Shown here: piece by piece, positions 20,614-32,489 of the stretch
How the letters are laid out: every line of letters begins with the position of its first letter
Position numbering within the stretch: position 1 is the stretch's first letter
From: Areca catechu
Lineage: Eukaryota > Streptophyta > Magnoliopsida > Arecales > Arecaceae
NCBI GenBank assembly: GCA_021397845.1
Contig: CM038038.1
Coordinates: 71,718,748 to 71,782,747, forward strand
Reading direction: 5' to 3'
Length of the DNA: 64,000 nucleotides
Translations under genes and position numbers: made by a program
Notes under the pieces: model-generated
The model's database searches: none
What the model saw: the letters and a program-made list of their open reading frames with translations, nothing else
What the model was told of the DNA's origin: nothing

Positions 20614-21497
20614 TGTTGGTGTAGAGTCCCTGTTCTGACTGCGCGGAGCTACTGGATTGCAGGACCGCTTCCTAGTTCACTTGCAAAACAAATCCCTTGC
20701 TAGAGTTGCTCCGGCGAGGCACACTCCGATGCCTAAGTCAGAGGCGGGCTCTAGCCACAGAATGGGGAAGGCTCTTTAGAAGCAGAGGGAAAGGACTCTG
20801 GAATTTTTGGGAGTATACTGTGCCTTACCTTTAGTATCCCCTCTTATCATTGTTTATAAGGAGCCATTCGGCCTGCGGTTTCCTTCTTCTCCCCAGCGGT
20901 TACGAAGGAGAGTTAATTTCTCCCCCATGATTCGCAATCGTGTGTTGTCGTCGAGCAGTTCCGGCCAGGCTGGAGGCGTTGCAGCTAGAGTTACGCGTCT
21001 GATTGTGTCTCGGAGATAGTCGATGGTAACCATTGGTTACCGTTGCTAGTCGTACTTGTTGTGGTGTGAGACAGATCATGAATCCGTCTTCAGACTTCCC
21101 TTTTAGGGAAGTTTCTGTAATCATATTGGGAATGTCTTCATCCTCGGATCCTCTCAAGACGGATCAGAGATCTCGTCTTCGGCATAGATTAGGAACTTGA
21201 CCTTTATCATAGGCCGGAGACTGTGTTCTCATATGAAACGAAGAGCATGTCTTTGGGAGTTGGATCGAGCTGGTGATTTTGTTTTCAGGAGCCAAAGGAC
21301 TTGGTCTTCGGCGAGAGCTGAAGATGTGATCCGAAGGACTTGTCTTCGGGTGTTGTAGACTCGTAAAGGGCTTCGGCTTGCCCGTAGATTGTCCAGCTCT
21401 TCCTGAATACCTGGATCCGAAGTTTGTGGCTCGGAAGACAAGGCTTCGGCCGGCTGAACTGGCTATTGGATCGTACTTGGACTGAGATATCCCAACA
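20614..21497 (-). repeat. 5' LTR of TE5 (884 bp)
   Basis: Plus-strand ends are TGTTGGTGTAG and ATCCCAACA, so the minus-strand LTR starts TGTTGGGATATCTCAG and ends CTACACCAACA. Between it and the gag ATG lie 80 bases. The expected primer site there begins TTGGCATGCC; I cannot match it to a tRNA. ORFs inside the LTR show no domain. Confidence 0.78.
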
Positions 21498-21615
21498 GTC
21501 CCCATCTAGTCCTCACTCGTCCTTGATCGTTTACAAAAAATACAAAAAAAAAAAATTTAATCTACGATGAAATACAATTCTATAATTAAATATGCATATA
21601 ATTTATTCATTTAAA
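21498..21615. other. flank of TE5, AT-rich
   Basis: Short A-rich stretch directly outside the TE5 LTR. No feature seen. Confidence 0.4.
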
Positions 21616-21812
21616 TTACTCTGAATCTGGAAATCACCCACAACAACCTCGTCATCTCGATCATCGGTAGGAGGCTCATGGTGGGGCAGATCAGGCTGCT
21701 GTGTAGATGACGATCCTGCCCACTGCTGCTGAGACTGCTGGGGATCATCGGGTTGCTCGGCCTCATGAGGCAGACTAGACAAACCAACCCGCGAATGCTG
21801 AAAATATGTACC
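21616..21812 (-). pseudogene. possible terminal coding exon of an unrecognised gene
   Basis: On the minus strand, after a splice-acceptor-like TATTTTCAG, a frame of about 65 codons runs to TAA at 21616-21618. It is rich in Gln, Asp, Pro and His (DDPQQSQQQWAGSSSTQQ, then PPTDDRDDEVVVGDF), a composition seen at the C-termini of some plant transposases and regulators. I recognise no family. The longer ORF over 21611-21892 is a different frame. A short imperfect palindrome (CTTGAAACGTTTTCAAG) lies just upstream. No other exon was found with confidence. Confidence 0.25.
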
Positions 21813-21829
21813 CTTGAAACGTTTTCAAG

Positions 21830-23485
21830 GCATAATGTTCCTAACTTGCACATATTACATTCAATATAAGTGAATATAAATTTTACATGCAATAATAGAT
21901 GAATTGCTAATAATAAATGAAAACATACATCCTAAATACTTTTATATCAGTAGGAGTCAAGCATCATTATCAAATGAATAGCAAGGTTGAAAATGTAAAA
22001 AAAAATTAAGTACATGATACAAGGTCAAGAGATAGCCCAAGAGCTAGGCTTCACATGTAGAATATAAGTGCACGATTCAAGGTAAAACTACGGCAAACAA
22101 TGTCTGCTAATAAGCTGAACAAGAAACATGTGGTGGATGCATGTTGTGAAAAATGAGAGTATGGTTGAGCAAGCTAGTCCAAGATAATGATTGCTCATTC
22201 TAGATCGATATTTCTAAAATCAGTACCTTACTAAATCTATCATAATATGATATACAATGCATGCATTCTCAGGAGTTTACCAATGCAAATATGCTATAGC
22301 ATATGATCCCCAATTAAGGTGCTCTAACCTAAATATAGTAACCAAAATATTTTGAATCAAGGCATTTTAATTTTATGTTGAAGTATATAAAAAACTTAAA
22401 TATACATAAATAAATCATATAACTCTTCCATGATGTAATATAACTGAAAATACATAAAATCCAATAAACATCATCAAGGACTTCACCAAGGGAGGAGAGA
22501 AAGAAGCTACCTATAAAATTACTTAAGCCGTATCCAACATTTAGATGGTCATAAATCTACCTACAAGCTATCCTGCAGAAAAAAGGGGGGGAAGTACTCT
22601 CTTAAAAAGTGCATAATTCTACACGGTTGTCATACACATACACACGTGCAAGTCTTAGTAAATGTATAAACACATCAACATGGAGGTGTAGGTAAAATCA
22701 AAGATAGATGTCTTTCTTCAATATTTCAAAATTACAAAATCTGAAAATTTAGAATAGGCTTACTTGAAGACTGAAAAAATGAAAATGTAATCTCATAGCC
22801 ACATTAATATTGTACAAGAATCAAAAAAAAAAAAAAAAAGACTGCAAAGCAAGACCCAGGACCCTCACAACTTCCCCAAATTTCATTCTTTCCTTCTTTC
22901 TCTCTTTCCTTCATTCTTTTGTTCTTGGTGAGATTTGTGGGCTATGCTAGTCTTCTCTTTGGAAAATAAGCCTCATCTCCCAGATGGTTCACCTGCCAAA
23001 GTATGGCATTTCTTGCTCGATAGGGAGGTGTAGATTGCTTGTTATAACATTTCTACATAAACATCTCAGTGTTTCTCCACATATATTAACTTAATCTTAG
23101 ACTGTGTTGCCTGTAAAACTAGAACTACTAGCTAGGGGCAGCCTAAAAAGACCATAAAGGGAAAGCCATGTCAGAACCTCACTTTGATAAAGCTGACATT
23201 GGTTGATAGATCTGTAACTCCATGTGCCTCATTAGTGGGTGATTAAATCATCTGTCCAGTAACTTGTCACTACAACTGGAGGCATAATCATGCATACTAA
23301 ATGGGTTTATACAAAATCCAAAATGAATGTGTTTCATCAAAAGACTTGTTTAGTTACTTCTACAAAATCTATTATGTAAAAACTGGCAGGTCACAAAATT
23401 TGAAAATTGAGTTTGTGGAAAATAGGTCTCCCCCTGTAATTCAGAAAAATATTTTTCAGATAATTAGGTTTTGTAATTTTTTGCT
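21830..23485. other. AT-rich region without recognisable genes
   Basis: About 1.65 kb of AT-rich sequence with a 17-base A-run at 22825 and a C/T-rich tract at 22880-22920 (TTCTTTCCTTCTTTCTC type). It could be intron or unrelated intergenic DNA. I see no domain, LTR end or primer site. Confidence 0.4.
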
Positions 23486-24072
23486 TTAAGAAACCTTAAA
23501 GCAGACAACTAGGCAGCCCTTAGGAGTCCTAATATTGCAAATGCCCCGGCTACAGGTGGGTAGGCGCTCAGGCATCTTCTTCGACCGACGAGGGGTTGGG
23601 CAGTGGACGGTGACAGTAACGAGCGGTGACAACATGGAGCGAGTGGCAGACGGTGGATCGAGACAGTGGCAGAGGGCAAGTGGCAATGACTGCGGTGGCT
23701 TGGGGAGAAGGTGAAGGTAAAGGTATTTGGGCGGTGCTTGGACGATGGCTGGTGGCTTCTCCCGGTAATGAGGAGGTGGTGCCGGCAAGGGGTGGCTCCC
23801 AATGATGAGGGGGACAGCTCCAGTGGCTTCTCCGGCGAAGATAGGGCTCAGGAAGGATGATGATCCATGGACAGGGTCTGTGGACCGGCAGCCATAGCTG
23901 TCTGTGGACCAGACGCACTCCCATAGACCAAGCAGCCGATCCATGGTGGACCGGCTGCTCCAAAAATCATGCACTTCCTTATATAATCTTCAAAATTTGA
24001 TTTCGAGCCTATTTGAACTCTGATTTGAGAGCCATTTATGCCGTTGGACTTCAAAAATTGAGCTCTTTGCAA
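23486..24072 (-). other. GC-rich patch with overlapping minus-strand ORFs, unknown
   Basis: Three minus-strand frames are open at once (162, 131 and 97 codons), each Pro/His/Ser-rich and without a recognisable motif. GC content rises sharply over 23530-23960 and falls on both sides. This resembles a 5' exon of a plant gene or a captured gene fragment more than a retrotransposon, but no coding frame can be chosen. Confidence 0.3.
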
Positions 24073-24284
24073 TGACAGTCCTATTTCCTATAAATAATAT
24101 ATAAAATATTAATTTAATATAAATAAAGATAATTAATTATTAAATTAATACTTTTATATATGTATAAAATATAATTATCAGGCCCCTCCCCTCTATCCCC
24201 TCATGGGAGGGGCACAAGTGTCTTGCTCGAATTCTCAATGGACCAGTTCTTGGAAGAGGGTCCTCTCGTAGGGGTGTGGATAGC
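24073..24284. other. AT-rich spacer
   Basis: Very AT-rich to 24180, followed by a C-rich stretch with an inverted CCCCTC/GAGGGG pair. No gene seen. Confidence 0.4.
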
Positions 24285-24560
24285 ATGCCGCAGAGCTTGC
24301 CCGCTTAGCAGGGTGATCCCCTATGGCAGGTGCGGTAGCATGTTATAGGGTCTCGCACCGTGGCTGAGCACTTCCACTTTGAGGAGGTATAGATGGTGTG
24401 CTACAGGGTCTGGGGTCCTGACAGAGCATTCTTCTTGTGGAAGGTATAGGCGACGTGTTATAGGACCTGCAGCTCCGATGGAGCATGTGCTTGGTAGAGG
24501 GTGCGGGCGGCATGCTACAGGACCTGGAGACCCGATGGGGCATGCGCCATAAGAAGATGT
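24285..24560. repeat. 57-bp tandem repeat, about 5 degenerate units
   Basis: The phrase TG(C/T)(T/C)(A/G)(T/C)AGG recurs at 24285, 24341, 24399, 24456 and 24513, spacing 56-58 bp. Units share GAGCAT, a G-rich AGGGT and a GGTGCGG-like phrase. The minus-strand ORF at 24343-24543 simply reads this repeat as a 19-residue Ser/Pro/Arg unit. Confidence 0.7.
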
Positions 24561-24797
24561 GGGTGGCTAGTCCATCGGAGACGGTGATGTCGTGCCTTAC
24601 TGTGTCGTAGTCTAGGTCTCCATCGCCTTTGTCCTCTAGGAATTAAGCTTCACTTTCCGCTGTCTTCCTATCCATGGCCAGGAGAGCACCTCTCTTACCT
24701 CTGGAAACCATTCAGACAGGTGTTCAACCTCGGATGGGAGCTCGACCTTAGCCGGGAGGTTGACCTCAAACGGGATCTCAACCTTGGATGGGAGCTC

Positions 24798-26500
24798 TGT
24801 TGGAAATTGTATGTCCCAAAGCCAATCATCTAGGTTGTAAATGGTTGTGTGACTCATGTATATATATATGAATTATTGAATTGAATAAAAAGTTTATTCT
24901 GGTTATTCATCACATGATATCTTCTTAATTAAACTCTTGTATGATAATGCCCTTTGAGCTACCTTATATGCAATGTAGAGGGGTGCATCGTGTAGTTAAT
25001 AAACTGGTTCGCTACCAAAGGATACGTTATTTCAGGATGATGGTATATCGAGAGTAGATCGTTGATGTGATGTCTGTTGGTTGTCCTCTTAACCAAGTAG
25101 CATTAAGATGCTGGCATGACATCATGTGTTGTGTTTGATACTTTACTGAACGTGACTCTCATGCGAGATTCTCTTCCTGCCAAATAGATATTTTGCATTA
25201 GAACGTGGACATGAATTGTTCCTCTGACTTGAGATCATTATGGCAGCTTGCAAGCAACTCACTGTGCTTAGATACCGGACTACACAGATTTCTAATCTGG
25301 TGATGGAAGGTTGCTGGGTACAGTCAAGTACTTGTATAGCGGTAGTAGGATCAAGATAGGATTGATCTCTCTAAATGGTTTGGATTGAATGCTTAGTATG
25401 CCTCAATTGAGAAAGACCTTGGCCAGGGCATTCCTCGTAAGGAGTTACAGGGATTCTTTGTTTGAGACATATTGAGATAGAATGATTAGGATTGGGCAAT
25501 TTAACCCTATGCCATCCAGAGCATTAGGAGATCAACGGAATAAGTTCAGTGGTATCCATGTTCGATAGGTTCTTGTTGCTCTGTAACCTTTGACCTATCC
25601 GGACGCTGGGTATTATTGCTAGATGGCAACTTTGGCTAGTACTGGAAATGTTCCCGTGCTACCGTTTTGTGTTTGAACTTACGGGGTCACACACCATGGG
25701 ATTTCTTCTTGACTTGTTGGCTTGGAAACAATTGAGAATCATCCTGGACTCATTAGACAAGAAGTTATTAAACTGCTAATCGAGTCGACTCGAGGCAAGT
25801 TGACTCAAGACGAGTCGACCTGTCTGACGGACTCTGTTGAAAAATCCGAGAATGCTTCATTGATTGCTATAAGGGTTATGGCACTTAATTTTGGCATTTT
25901 ATGATCTTAACCAGCATCAGTTGTTAATGTCCAAGGGTTTGTAACACCCTTGAATTCCAAGAGACTCCCAACCTCCCATTTAATCTCTCATTGATCTCTC
26001 CTTTATTATTCTAATAAAAAGGATCATTTTGGGTAAGCTGAAACAGGAAGAATTGTTCACCTTTTTCAAGGTCGAGATTCTGCCATTTTGGTAGGTTATA
26101 ACTCATCCTTGACCTCAGAGAGATTGTGAGATCAGATCTCATTCTTGGAACGATAGTGTGAGATTTGGGTTTTGGGATTCTTGTGTACTTACATTATGTT
26201 GAAGGTTTGGGATAAAGTGTTTTGGGAAGGGTTCTTGGATATTTTGTCCCACTTCAGTTCAGCAATCGGATCTTCAAGGTGTTGAAAAAGAAGTCCGCCA
26301 TAGCCACAACATTTCTGGAGAGGCTAGCTCCTCAAAGGAAGGAGGAGATCCCCTTACCCCGATGTGAACTACCTATAGAGGCAGGACGTCTGCGTTGCTT
26401 GCAGAACTGGTGCTCTTCCCTGGAGTACTCCCCTATGGTGATCATCACCTTGCAAAAGGTTTGTACTCCTATCCCATGGGTCTGAAGATATGTTCTTCGT
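24798..26500 (+). mobile_element. TE7: copia-type LTR or LTR fragment
   Basis: It starts TGTTGGAAATTGTATGTCCC and has the layout of long plant copia LTRs of the Angela/TNT1 kind: an AT-rich first part with a TATATATATATG stretch (24860) and long non-coding middle. GAGTCGACTCGAG-type motifs occur at 25785-25820. No primer site, gag or pol follows and I could not find a clear 3' end with a matching target duplication, so the right boundary is approximate. It is a solo or truncated LTR. Confidence 0.5.
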
Positions 26501-26759
26501 CACTCTTTTATGTAATTCATAGAATGATTCCATGAGTCACATAATTTTCATGCTTAATTTCATACATGTATTACTTAATATGCATAAAGATCTGTGTAGG
26601 GCCAGTGTTAATTAGATTAACATATTAGATAAAAGTATTTTATCTTTTTTCACTATGTCATTCATTTAGAAAAGTTTTAAATTGCATGTATCAAAGACCC
26701 ACCTGGGTTCTATAAAAAAATATTTTTAAAGATAATGGAATAATATTTCACCTTCTACT

Positions 26760-27500
26760 CCTTGTATCATGTAGTCATTAGTTGTAGCTTCTCTCAAGAT
26801 GTTGCTTCATCCTTGGGAGTGCTAATGCCCACCAGATGCCTTCGCAAGGTAGTTGATATTAAGGCATATATCTCAAAACAAGAGGATAGGGCTGAGGCCA
26901 CAAGTGAGAAGTTCATCGATCAAAGGAATAAGTTGTTAAAGATGTAGAAGGCATTAAAGAGGGCATATGAAAAAATTGACCATTTCTACTCGAAATGTGC
27001 CAGATACATTCTTGAGAGGACTGCACTTAGAGAGGAATTGGAAAAGCTATTAGAGTTAATTTTCCAAGTGATCTAGGTGCTACTATGAAGGTGGCTCGGA
27101 TGCGAGATCAGTTTTTATCTACTTATGGAGAATTTCTGGTTTGAGATCACTGCTCACATCTAGGAATGCTTGTTGGGAGATCACCGCTTGATCAACCAAG
27201 CTTCAAGATGAACTCTGTTGGGCCAGGGAGAAGATTTCCAGCCTCAAGAGGTCTTCAAAGGGTAAGGGCATAGTAGTTGATCCGGAGATTAGGGTGCTAC
27301 ATTTGGCCAATGTCCCCATATTTGTTAGGTTGCCTTTTAAAGAGTCACATCCATCGCCTAGCGGTCGGTCATCTACAGGTGTTCCTAAAGATGGATCGGG
27401 GAGGCCCATCGGCACCATGTCTATTCAATCAACCACCCCAAGAGCGGACATGCCACAAGCCCAACACTAGCACCACAAAGGGTTCCAGGATTAGATTAAG
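26760..27500 (+). pseudogene. decayed reading frame of unknown origin
   Basis: In one plus-strand frame, short open stretches separated by stops read like part of a helical protein: KQEDRAEATSEKFIDQRNKL, then KALKRAYEKIDHFYSK and ERTALREELEKLLE, a likely coiled coil. A second piece near 27260-27480 reads GKGIVVDPEIRVLHLANVP then a Ser/Pro-rich tail. I do not recognise the family. It could be a host pseudogene or gag/accessory sequence of an old element, into which TE8 later inserted nearby. Confidence 0.35.
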
Positions 27501-27762
27501 GCATTGATTGGTGCTAACTCATCGGTCTGACCGACTGTCTTGATTGCATAGTCACCATTGATCAAGTCATTGGTCTTGGTCATGGGCCATCACCCATTTG
27601 GCCATCGATCCTGCTCAAAGGAGCACTATCACAAAGTTGGAGCCCAGGAGATGTGAGGGAGTAGAGTCAAAAAAATATATGTGTGATGAGGGATAGCAGG
27701 TGGGGTATAGTAATTGTAAATCTCTTATACGAGTTCTTTATCTGAACATTGATCTTCATCAT

Positions 27763-28837
27763 TGATGTGGACATCGAGATGAATATTGAACCAGATCAGT
27801 TGACTCATAAATCAGGATAGCCCGGTGATAGTTCGGCGAAGCCCAACCCAGACGTTTCGGTTCAGCTTCCAGCCCATGACGATTTGGGGGCGCCAGCCTC
27901 GCCAGCAGGAAATGTGCGCAGGTCCAGACGCCTTCAAGGGAAGCAAGTTTCAAATCTGACCCATTTTTAGGATGAAAACAATTAATTGGGAATTGGGCCG
28001 AAGGCCCAATACACTATTAGCGCCCGTGGAGTTCGGATCTGGGGAAAACACCGGAGTCTTTAGTCTTATTATTATTATTATAATTTTATTAGTGGCGTGA
28101 TCTCTTGATTTTTTTTTAAAAAAAAAAAAAAATCCGTTTGAAGAGTTTTATGCAAGAGTCAGCATTTGGATTTGTTTACATTAGTGTTTTGTTTTTTTTC
28201 TTATCTTCCTCCCTATTAGTCACGTGGGGGACAACAAAACCTTGTATGGCCTTTTCCTTAAAACCCGAACCAAGGATAACATGGCAGAGAGTTTTGTTTT
28301 GGTTTTTACCCATTGGACGTTGTATTGTTTTGTTTTGGAAGAAGATTTTGCACGGGAGCATTTTGAAACATTACATGGTGGTGTTTGTTTTGGAGCGTGT
28401 TGATTGTTTTGGATTTTATATTGCACGGTGTGGAAGATTGGACGGCGTGTTTTTTTCTTTGGGTGATTCCGTGGAAGGCCGCCGGCCATCTTTTTTTCCC
28501 TTGCGCACACCAGGCCAAAAGCCCGGTTGGGAGAAGACGATTCCGTGAGGAATCTCTTCCTTCCGTTCCAAGTTCCTGATAAAAAAAAAAAAGAAGAAAC
28601 AGGGACTTACGGTGAGAAACCTATCATTCGTCCCTTCCAATCTTGAAGACCCGGATTGAAATCCGGTAGAGGGCTGGCAATGTGAGGAATCACGCGGCCC
28701 TTCCAGTGCTTGATCATTGCAGGTTTCAAAGGATCTTCCCCATCTTGCTCAATCCTAGCATCCAAGAGTTCCCAGAACTCGTTCTCCCTGAATCGGGGTT
28801 TTGGTCGCTGCAGGTGTTTGACAACCGCCCTGCACCA
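27763..28837 (+). repeat. 5' LTR of TE8
   Basis: Starts TGATGTGGACATCGAG, ends CGCCCTGCACCA. It contains a TTA microsatellite (about 28062-28085), poly-A and poly-T runs and, at its start, the same coding tail seen in the 3' LTR. The ORFs at 28138-28640 on both strands recur in the other LTR and have no domain. Confidence 0.93.
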
Positions 28838-28840
28838 GCT

Positions 28841-28852
28841 TGGTATCAGAGC
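28841..28852 (+). promoter_or_regulatory. primer binding site of TE8
   Basis: TGGTATCAGAGC three bases after the LTR end. Confidence 0.9.
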
Positions 28853-28949
28853 CTTGATCCATTCTTGATCTGTCCTTGATATGTTCTTGATCTATCCTTG
28901 ATCCATTCTTGATTAAAAAAAAAAAAAAAAAAAAATTCTGCCGGCAACC

Positions 28950-29250
28950 ATGGAGCGGAACAATGGGGAGCCTTCTCTTCATGATGTTGTGGAGACCCGG
29001 CAGCAGATGATGGCTGTTTTGCAAGCAATGATAGCACGGTTGGAGGTGCAAGATCGTGCTATACCTCATCAAGATCGCAATGCACCTGATGAACATCGAG
29101 AAGGTGATGCCGACCCTTTCTAGAATATTGAAGATCCTCCACCATTGCAAAGAGGGCAGCAACCGCGGCGTGATGTAGTGCTTCCCAGGGATTTTGGACC
29201 GTCGCCTATGCATGACAATCAGACTCGTTGGTAGTGCTTCCCCGGACTCC
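28950..29250 (+). pseudogene. gag N-terminal fragment of TE8
   Basis: The ATG at 28950 follows an A-run. The frame reads an N-terminal helical segment (RQQMMAVLQAMIARLEVQD) and an acidic/Arg-rich linker, is stopped by TAG at about 29121, and ends at the deletion junction. The gag core and zinc knuckle are missing. Confidence 0.65.
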
Positions 29251-29254
29251 CAAC

Positions 29255-31631
29255 TTCCAGAATGGTTGGTGATGCCATTCGGGCTATCTAATGCTCCTAG
29301 TACGTTCATGCAAGTAATGAACCAGGTTTTGCGTCCATTCCTTAGTTCTTTTATTGTTGCATACTTTGATGATATATTGATATACAGTAAGACAGCACAA
29401 GAGCATGTTGAGCATGTTTCACAAGTTCTAACAGTATTACATGAAAACTAGCTTTTTGCTAACCCAGAGAAGTGTATTTGGATGGTAGACAAATTAATTT
29501 TTCTGGGTTATGTTGTTACTGGTGATGGGATTCTTCCAGATAAAAGTAAGGTGCGAGCGATAGTGGACTGGCCAGCACCTACAACTTTAACTGAATTGAG
29601 ATCCTTTTTGGGTCTTGCGGGTTTTTATAGAAGGTTTGTGAAGAGGTATAGTGAGATTGCTGCACCCTTAATAGACTTGTTGAAAGTAAATCAGTTTGGA
29701 TGGAATGACTCTGCTCAGGTAGCATTTGATGAGATGAAAGTCAAGTTGACCCAAGCACCACTGTTGGTTCTTTCAGATTTTGACAAGGTATTCGAAGTGG
29801 ATTGTGATACTTCGAAGACTGGGATTGGCGTAGTACTCAGCCAAGATGGGAGACCCATTGCTTTCTACAGTGAGAAGCTTGGAGGTGCCAAATTGATGTA
29901 TTCGATTTATGATTTGGAGCTATACGCCATTGTGAGGTCATTGCAACATTGGTGACATTATTTGATCCAGCAAGAATTTGTGCTGTACTCAGATCATCAA
30001 GCATTAAAATTTCTACAGGGACAGCATAAGTTGAGCTCCAGACATGCAAAATGGGTAAGTATTCTATAGGAGTATACTTTCAGCACCAAGCATAAGTCAG
30101 GCACTTTGAATAAAGTGGCAGATGCTTTAAGTAGACGGAGTTTATTGATTGGTGCTATGCAGGTATATACCCTTGGGTTTGAAAGCATGAAGGATGATAT
30201 CCGTGCAGATGAGCATTTCCAGAGCATTATGACTGAATTGGAAGCTGGAGGTCGATCTGACTTTGTCCTATATGATGGATATTTATTTCGTGGTAATTGT
30301 CTCTGTATTCCTAACACTTCACTGCATGTATTGATTATTCAGGAGCTGCATAATCAAGGACATTTTGGAAGAGACAAAACTGCATGGTTAATTCGTCAAC
30401 AGTTTTATTGGCCTGGGCTTGACCGAGATGTCAAAACCTTTGTGAAGAGATGCCATTTGTGTCAGGAATCCAAAGGAACAGATACAAATCAAGGTTTATA
30501 TACCCCTTTACCGATTCCAGATGAGCCGTGGCGAGAGGTATCTATGGATTTTTTTGTAGGTTTACCGCGGACAGTGAGAGGTCTGGATTCAATTATGGTA
30601 GTTGTAGATCGGTTCAGCAAGATGGCTTGTTTCTTGCCATGCAAAACAATATTTGATGCATCGAATGTAGCTGATCTTTATTTTTCTGCAGTTGTCCGAC
30701 ATTATGGGTTACCATCGTCAATAGTTTCGGACCGAGATAGCAAGTTTATGGGACATTTCTGGCATGAATTGTGAAAAAAGTTGGGTACGAAATTAAAATT
30801 CAGTAGTCCCTATCATCCTCAGACTGATGGGCAAATTGAGACTGCCAACCGAAGTCTTGGTAATTTGTTGAGAGCCAATGTGCAAGAATTTAAAAACTGG
30901 GATGTATGTTTGCCAAAGATTGAGTTTGAGTTCAATTCTTCGATGAACCGTTCTACTGGTTTTGCACCCTTTCAGGTATTGTATGGATTTCAGCCAAGAG
31001 GACCACTTGATATTTTACCTGTTGATGTGCCAAACAAATCAAGTAAGAAGATAGAAGATCAAGTGGCTGATCTGCGTGAGGTGCACGCAATTGTTAAAGC
31101 CAATATAGAGCAAAATTATGCCAAATATAAGGCTAAGGCTGATCAGACGCATCGACAGTAGACTTTTGAGGTTGGTGATTTGGTATGGGTCTTCTTGCCA
31201 AGAGAACGATATCCACAGGGGGCCTACACCAAACTCAAATCAAAGAAAATTGGTCCTTGTCAGGTGTTGGAAAATTTAGTGACAATGCCTACCGAGTTGA
31301 ATTACCAAACGATGTCCTTATTTCTGATGTATTCAATATTCGACATCTAACCCCTTATGCAGGTGATAATTCAAGCTTGAGGACAAGCTTTTCAGAGGAA
31401 GGGGAGAGTGATGCGGACATCGAGATGAATATTGAACCAGATCAGTTGACTCATATATCAGGATAGCCTGGTGATAGTTCGGCGAAGCCTAACCCAGACG
31501 TTTTGGTTCAGCTTCCAGCTCATGACGATTTGGGGGCGCCAGCCTCGCCAGCAGGAAACGTGCGCAGGTCCAGACGCCTTCAAGGGAAGCAAGTCTCAAA
31601 TCTGACCCATTTTTGGGATGAAAATAATTAA
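29255..31631 (+). pseudogene. RT (C-terminal half), RNase H and integrase of TE8
   Basis: RT starts at EWLVMPFGLSNAPSTF with catalytic YFDDILIYS, followed by FLGYVVT and the connection domain. RNase H shows DCDTSKTGIGVVLS and YSIYDLELYA. Integrase has GHFGRDKT and CHLC (zinc domain), MDFFVGLPR, VSDRDSKF and HPQTDGQIE (Asp-Asp-Glu). In-frame stops sit at 29449, 29953, 30068, 30772 and 31159, mostly TAG or TGA at expected Gln, Arg or Trp codons, and one base is lost near 31270. The C-terminal frame runs through the LTR boundary at 31409 and, past one TAG, stays open to TAA at 31629-31631, giving a basic tail with RRSRRLQGK. Confidence 0.88.
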
Positions 31632-32484
31632 TTGGGAATTGGGCCGAAAGCCCAACACACTATTAGCGCCCGTGGAGTTTCGGATCTGGGGAAAACACCG
31701 GAGTCTTTAGTCTTATTATTATTATTATAATTTTATTAGTGGCGTGATCTCTTAATTTTTTTTTTTAAAAAAAAAAAATCTGTTTGAAGAGTTTTACGCA
31801 AGAGTCAGCGTTTGGATTTGTTTACATTAGTGTTTTGTTTTTTTTCTTTTCTCCCTCCTAATTAGTCACGTGGGGGACAACAAAACCTTGTATGGCTTTT
31901 TCCTTAAAACCCGAACCAAGGATAACGTGGCAGAGAGTTTTGTTTTGGTTTTTACCCATTGGACGTTGTATTATTTTGTTTTGGAAGAAGATTTTGCACA
32001 GGAGCATTTTGAAACATTACATGGTGGTGTTTGTTTTGGAGCGTGTTGATTGTTTTGGATTTTATATTGCATGGTGTGGAAGATTGGACGGCGTGTTTTT
32101 TTCTTTGGGTGATTCCATGGAAGGCCGCCGGCCATCTTTTTTTCCCTTGCGCACACCAGGCCAAAAGCCCGGTTGGGAGAAGATGATTCCGTGAGGAATC
32201 TCTTCCTTCCGTTCCAAGTTCCTGATAAAAAAAAAAGAAGAAGAAACAGGGACTTACGGTGAGAAACCCATCGTTCGTCCCTTCCAATCTTGAAGACCCG
32301 GATTGAAATCTAGTAGAGGGCTAGCAACGTGAGGAATCACGCGGCCCTTCCAGTGCTTGATCGTTGCAGGTTTCAAAAGATCTTCCCCATCTTGCTCAAT
32401 CCTAGCATCCAAGAGTTTCCAGAACCCATTCTCCCTGAATCGGGGTTTTGGTCGCTGCAGGCATTTGACAACCGCCCTGCACCA
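31409..32484 (+). repeat. 3' LTR of TE8
   Basis: Starts TGATGCGGACATCGAG, ends CGCCCTGCACCA; followed by the ATCAT duplication. The first 223 bp are also the 3' end of pol. Confidence 0.93.
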
Positions 32485-32489
32485 ATCAT

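Larger units (their letters stand above)
13917..21497 (-). mobile_element. TE5: Tat-like Ty3/gypsy element, minus strand, 3' truncated
   Basis: In element order: 5' LTR (21497-20614), short leader, gag, protease, RT, RNase H and a second, archaeal-type RNase H that is typical of the Tat branch. The integrase and 3' LTR are absent; the element ends in the second RNase H at its junction with TE4. TE6 is inserted between RT and RNase H sequence. No chromodomain is seen. Confidence 0.88.
27763..32484 (+). mobile_element. TE8: Ty3/gypsy element with both LTRs, internally deleted, TSD ATCAT
   Basis: Two LTRs of 1075 and 1076 bp flank an interior with primer site, gag start, and RT to integrase. 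Perfect target duplications ATCAT lie at 27758-27762 and 32485-32489. The LTRs differ at roughly 4 % of sites by hand count. The 3' half of gag, the protease and the N-terminal half of RT are deleted around 29235-29262. A purine tract (GGAAGGGGAGAG) abuts the 3' LTR. There is no chromodomain; the clade may be CRM- or Reina-like. Confidence 0.93.

Noticed and set aside
28138..28640. 136-codon ORF and antisense partners
   Set aside because: Wholly inside the TE8 LTR and repeated in the other LTR; no domain.
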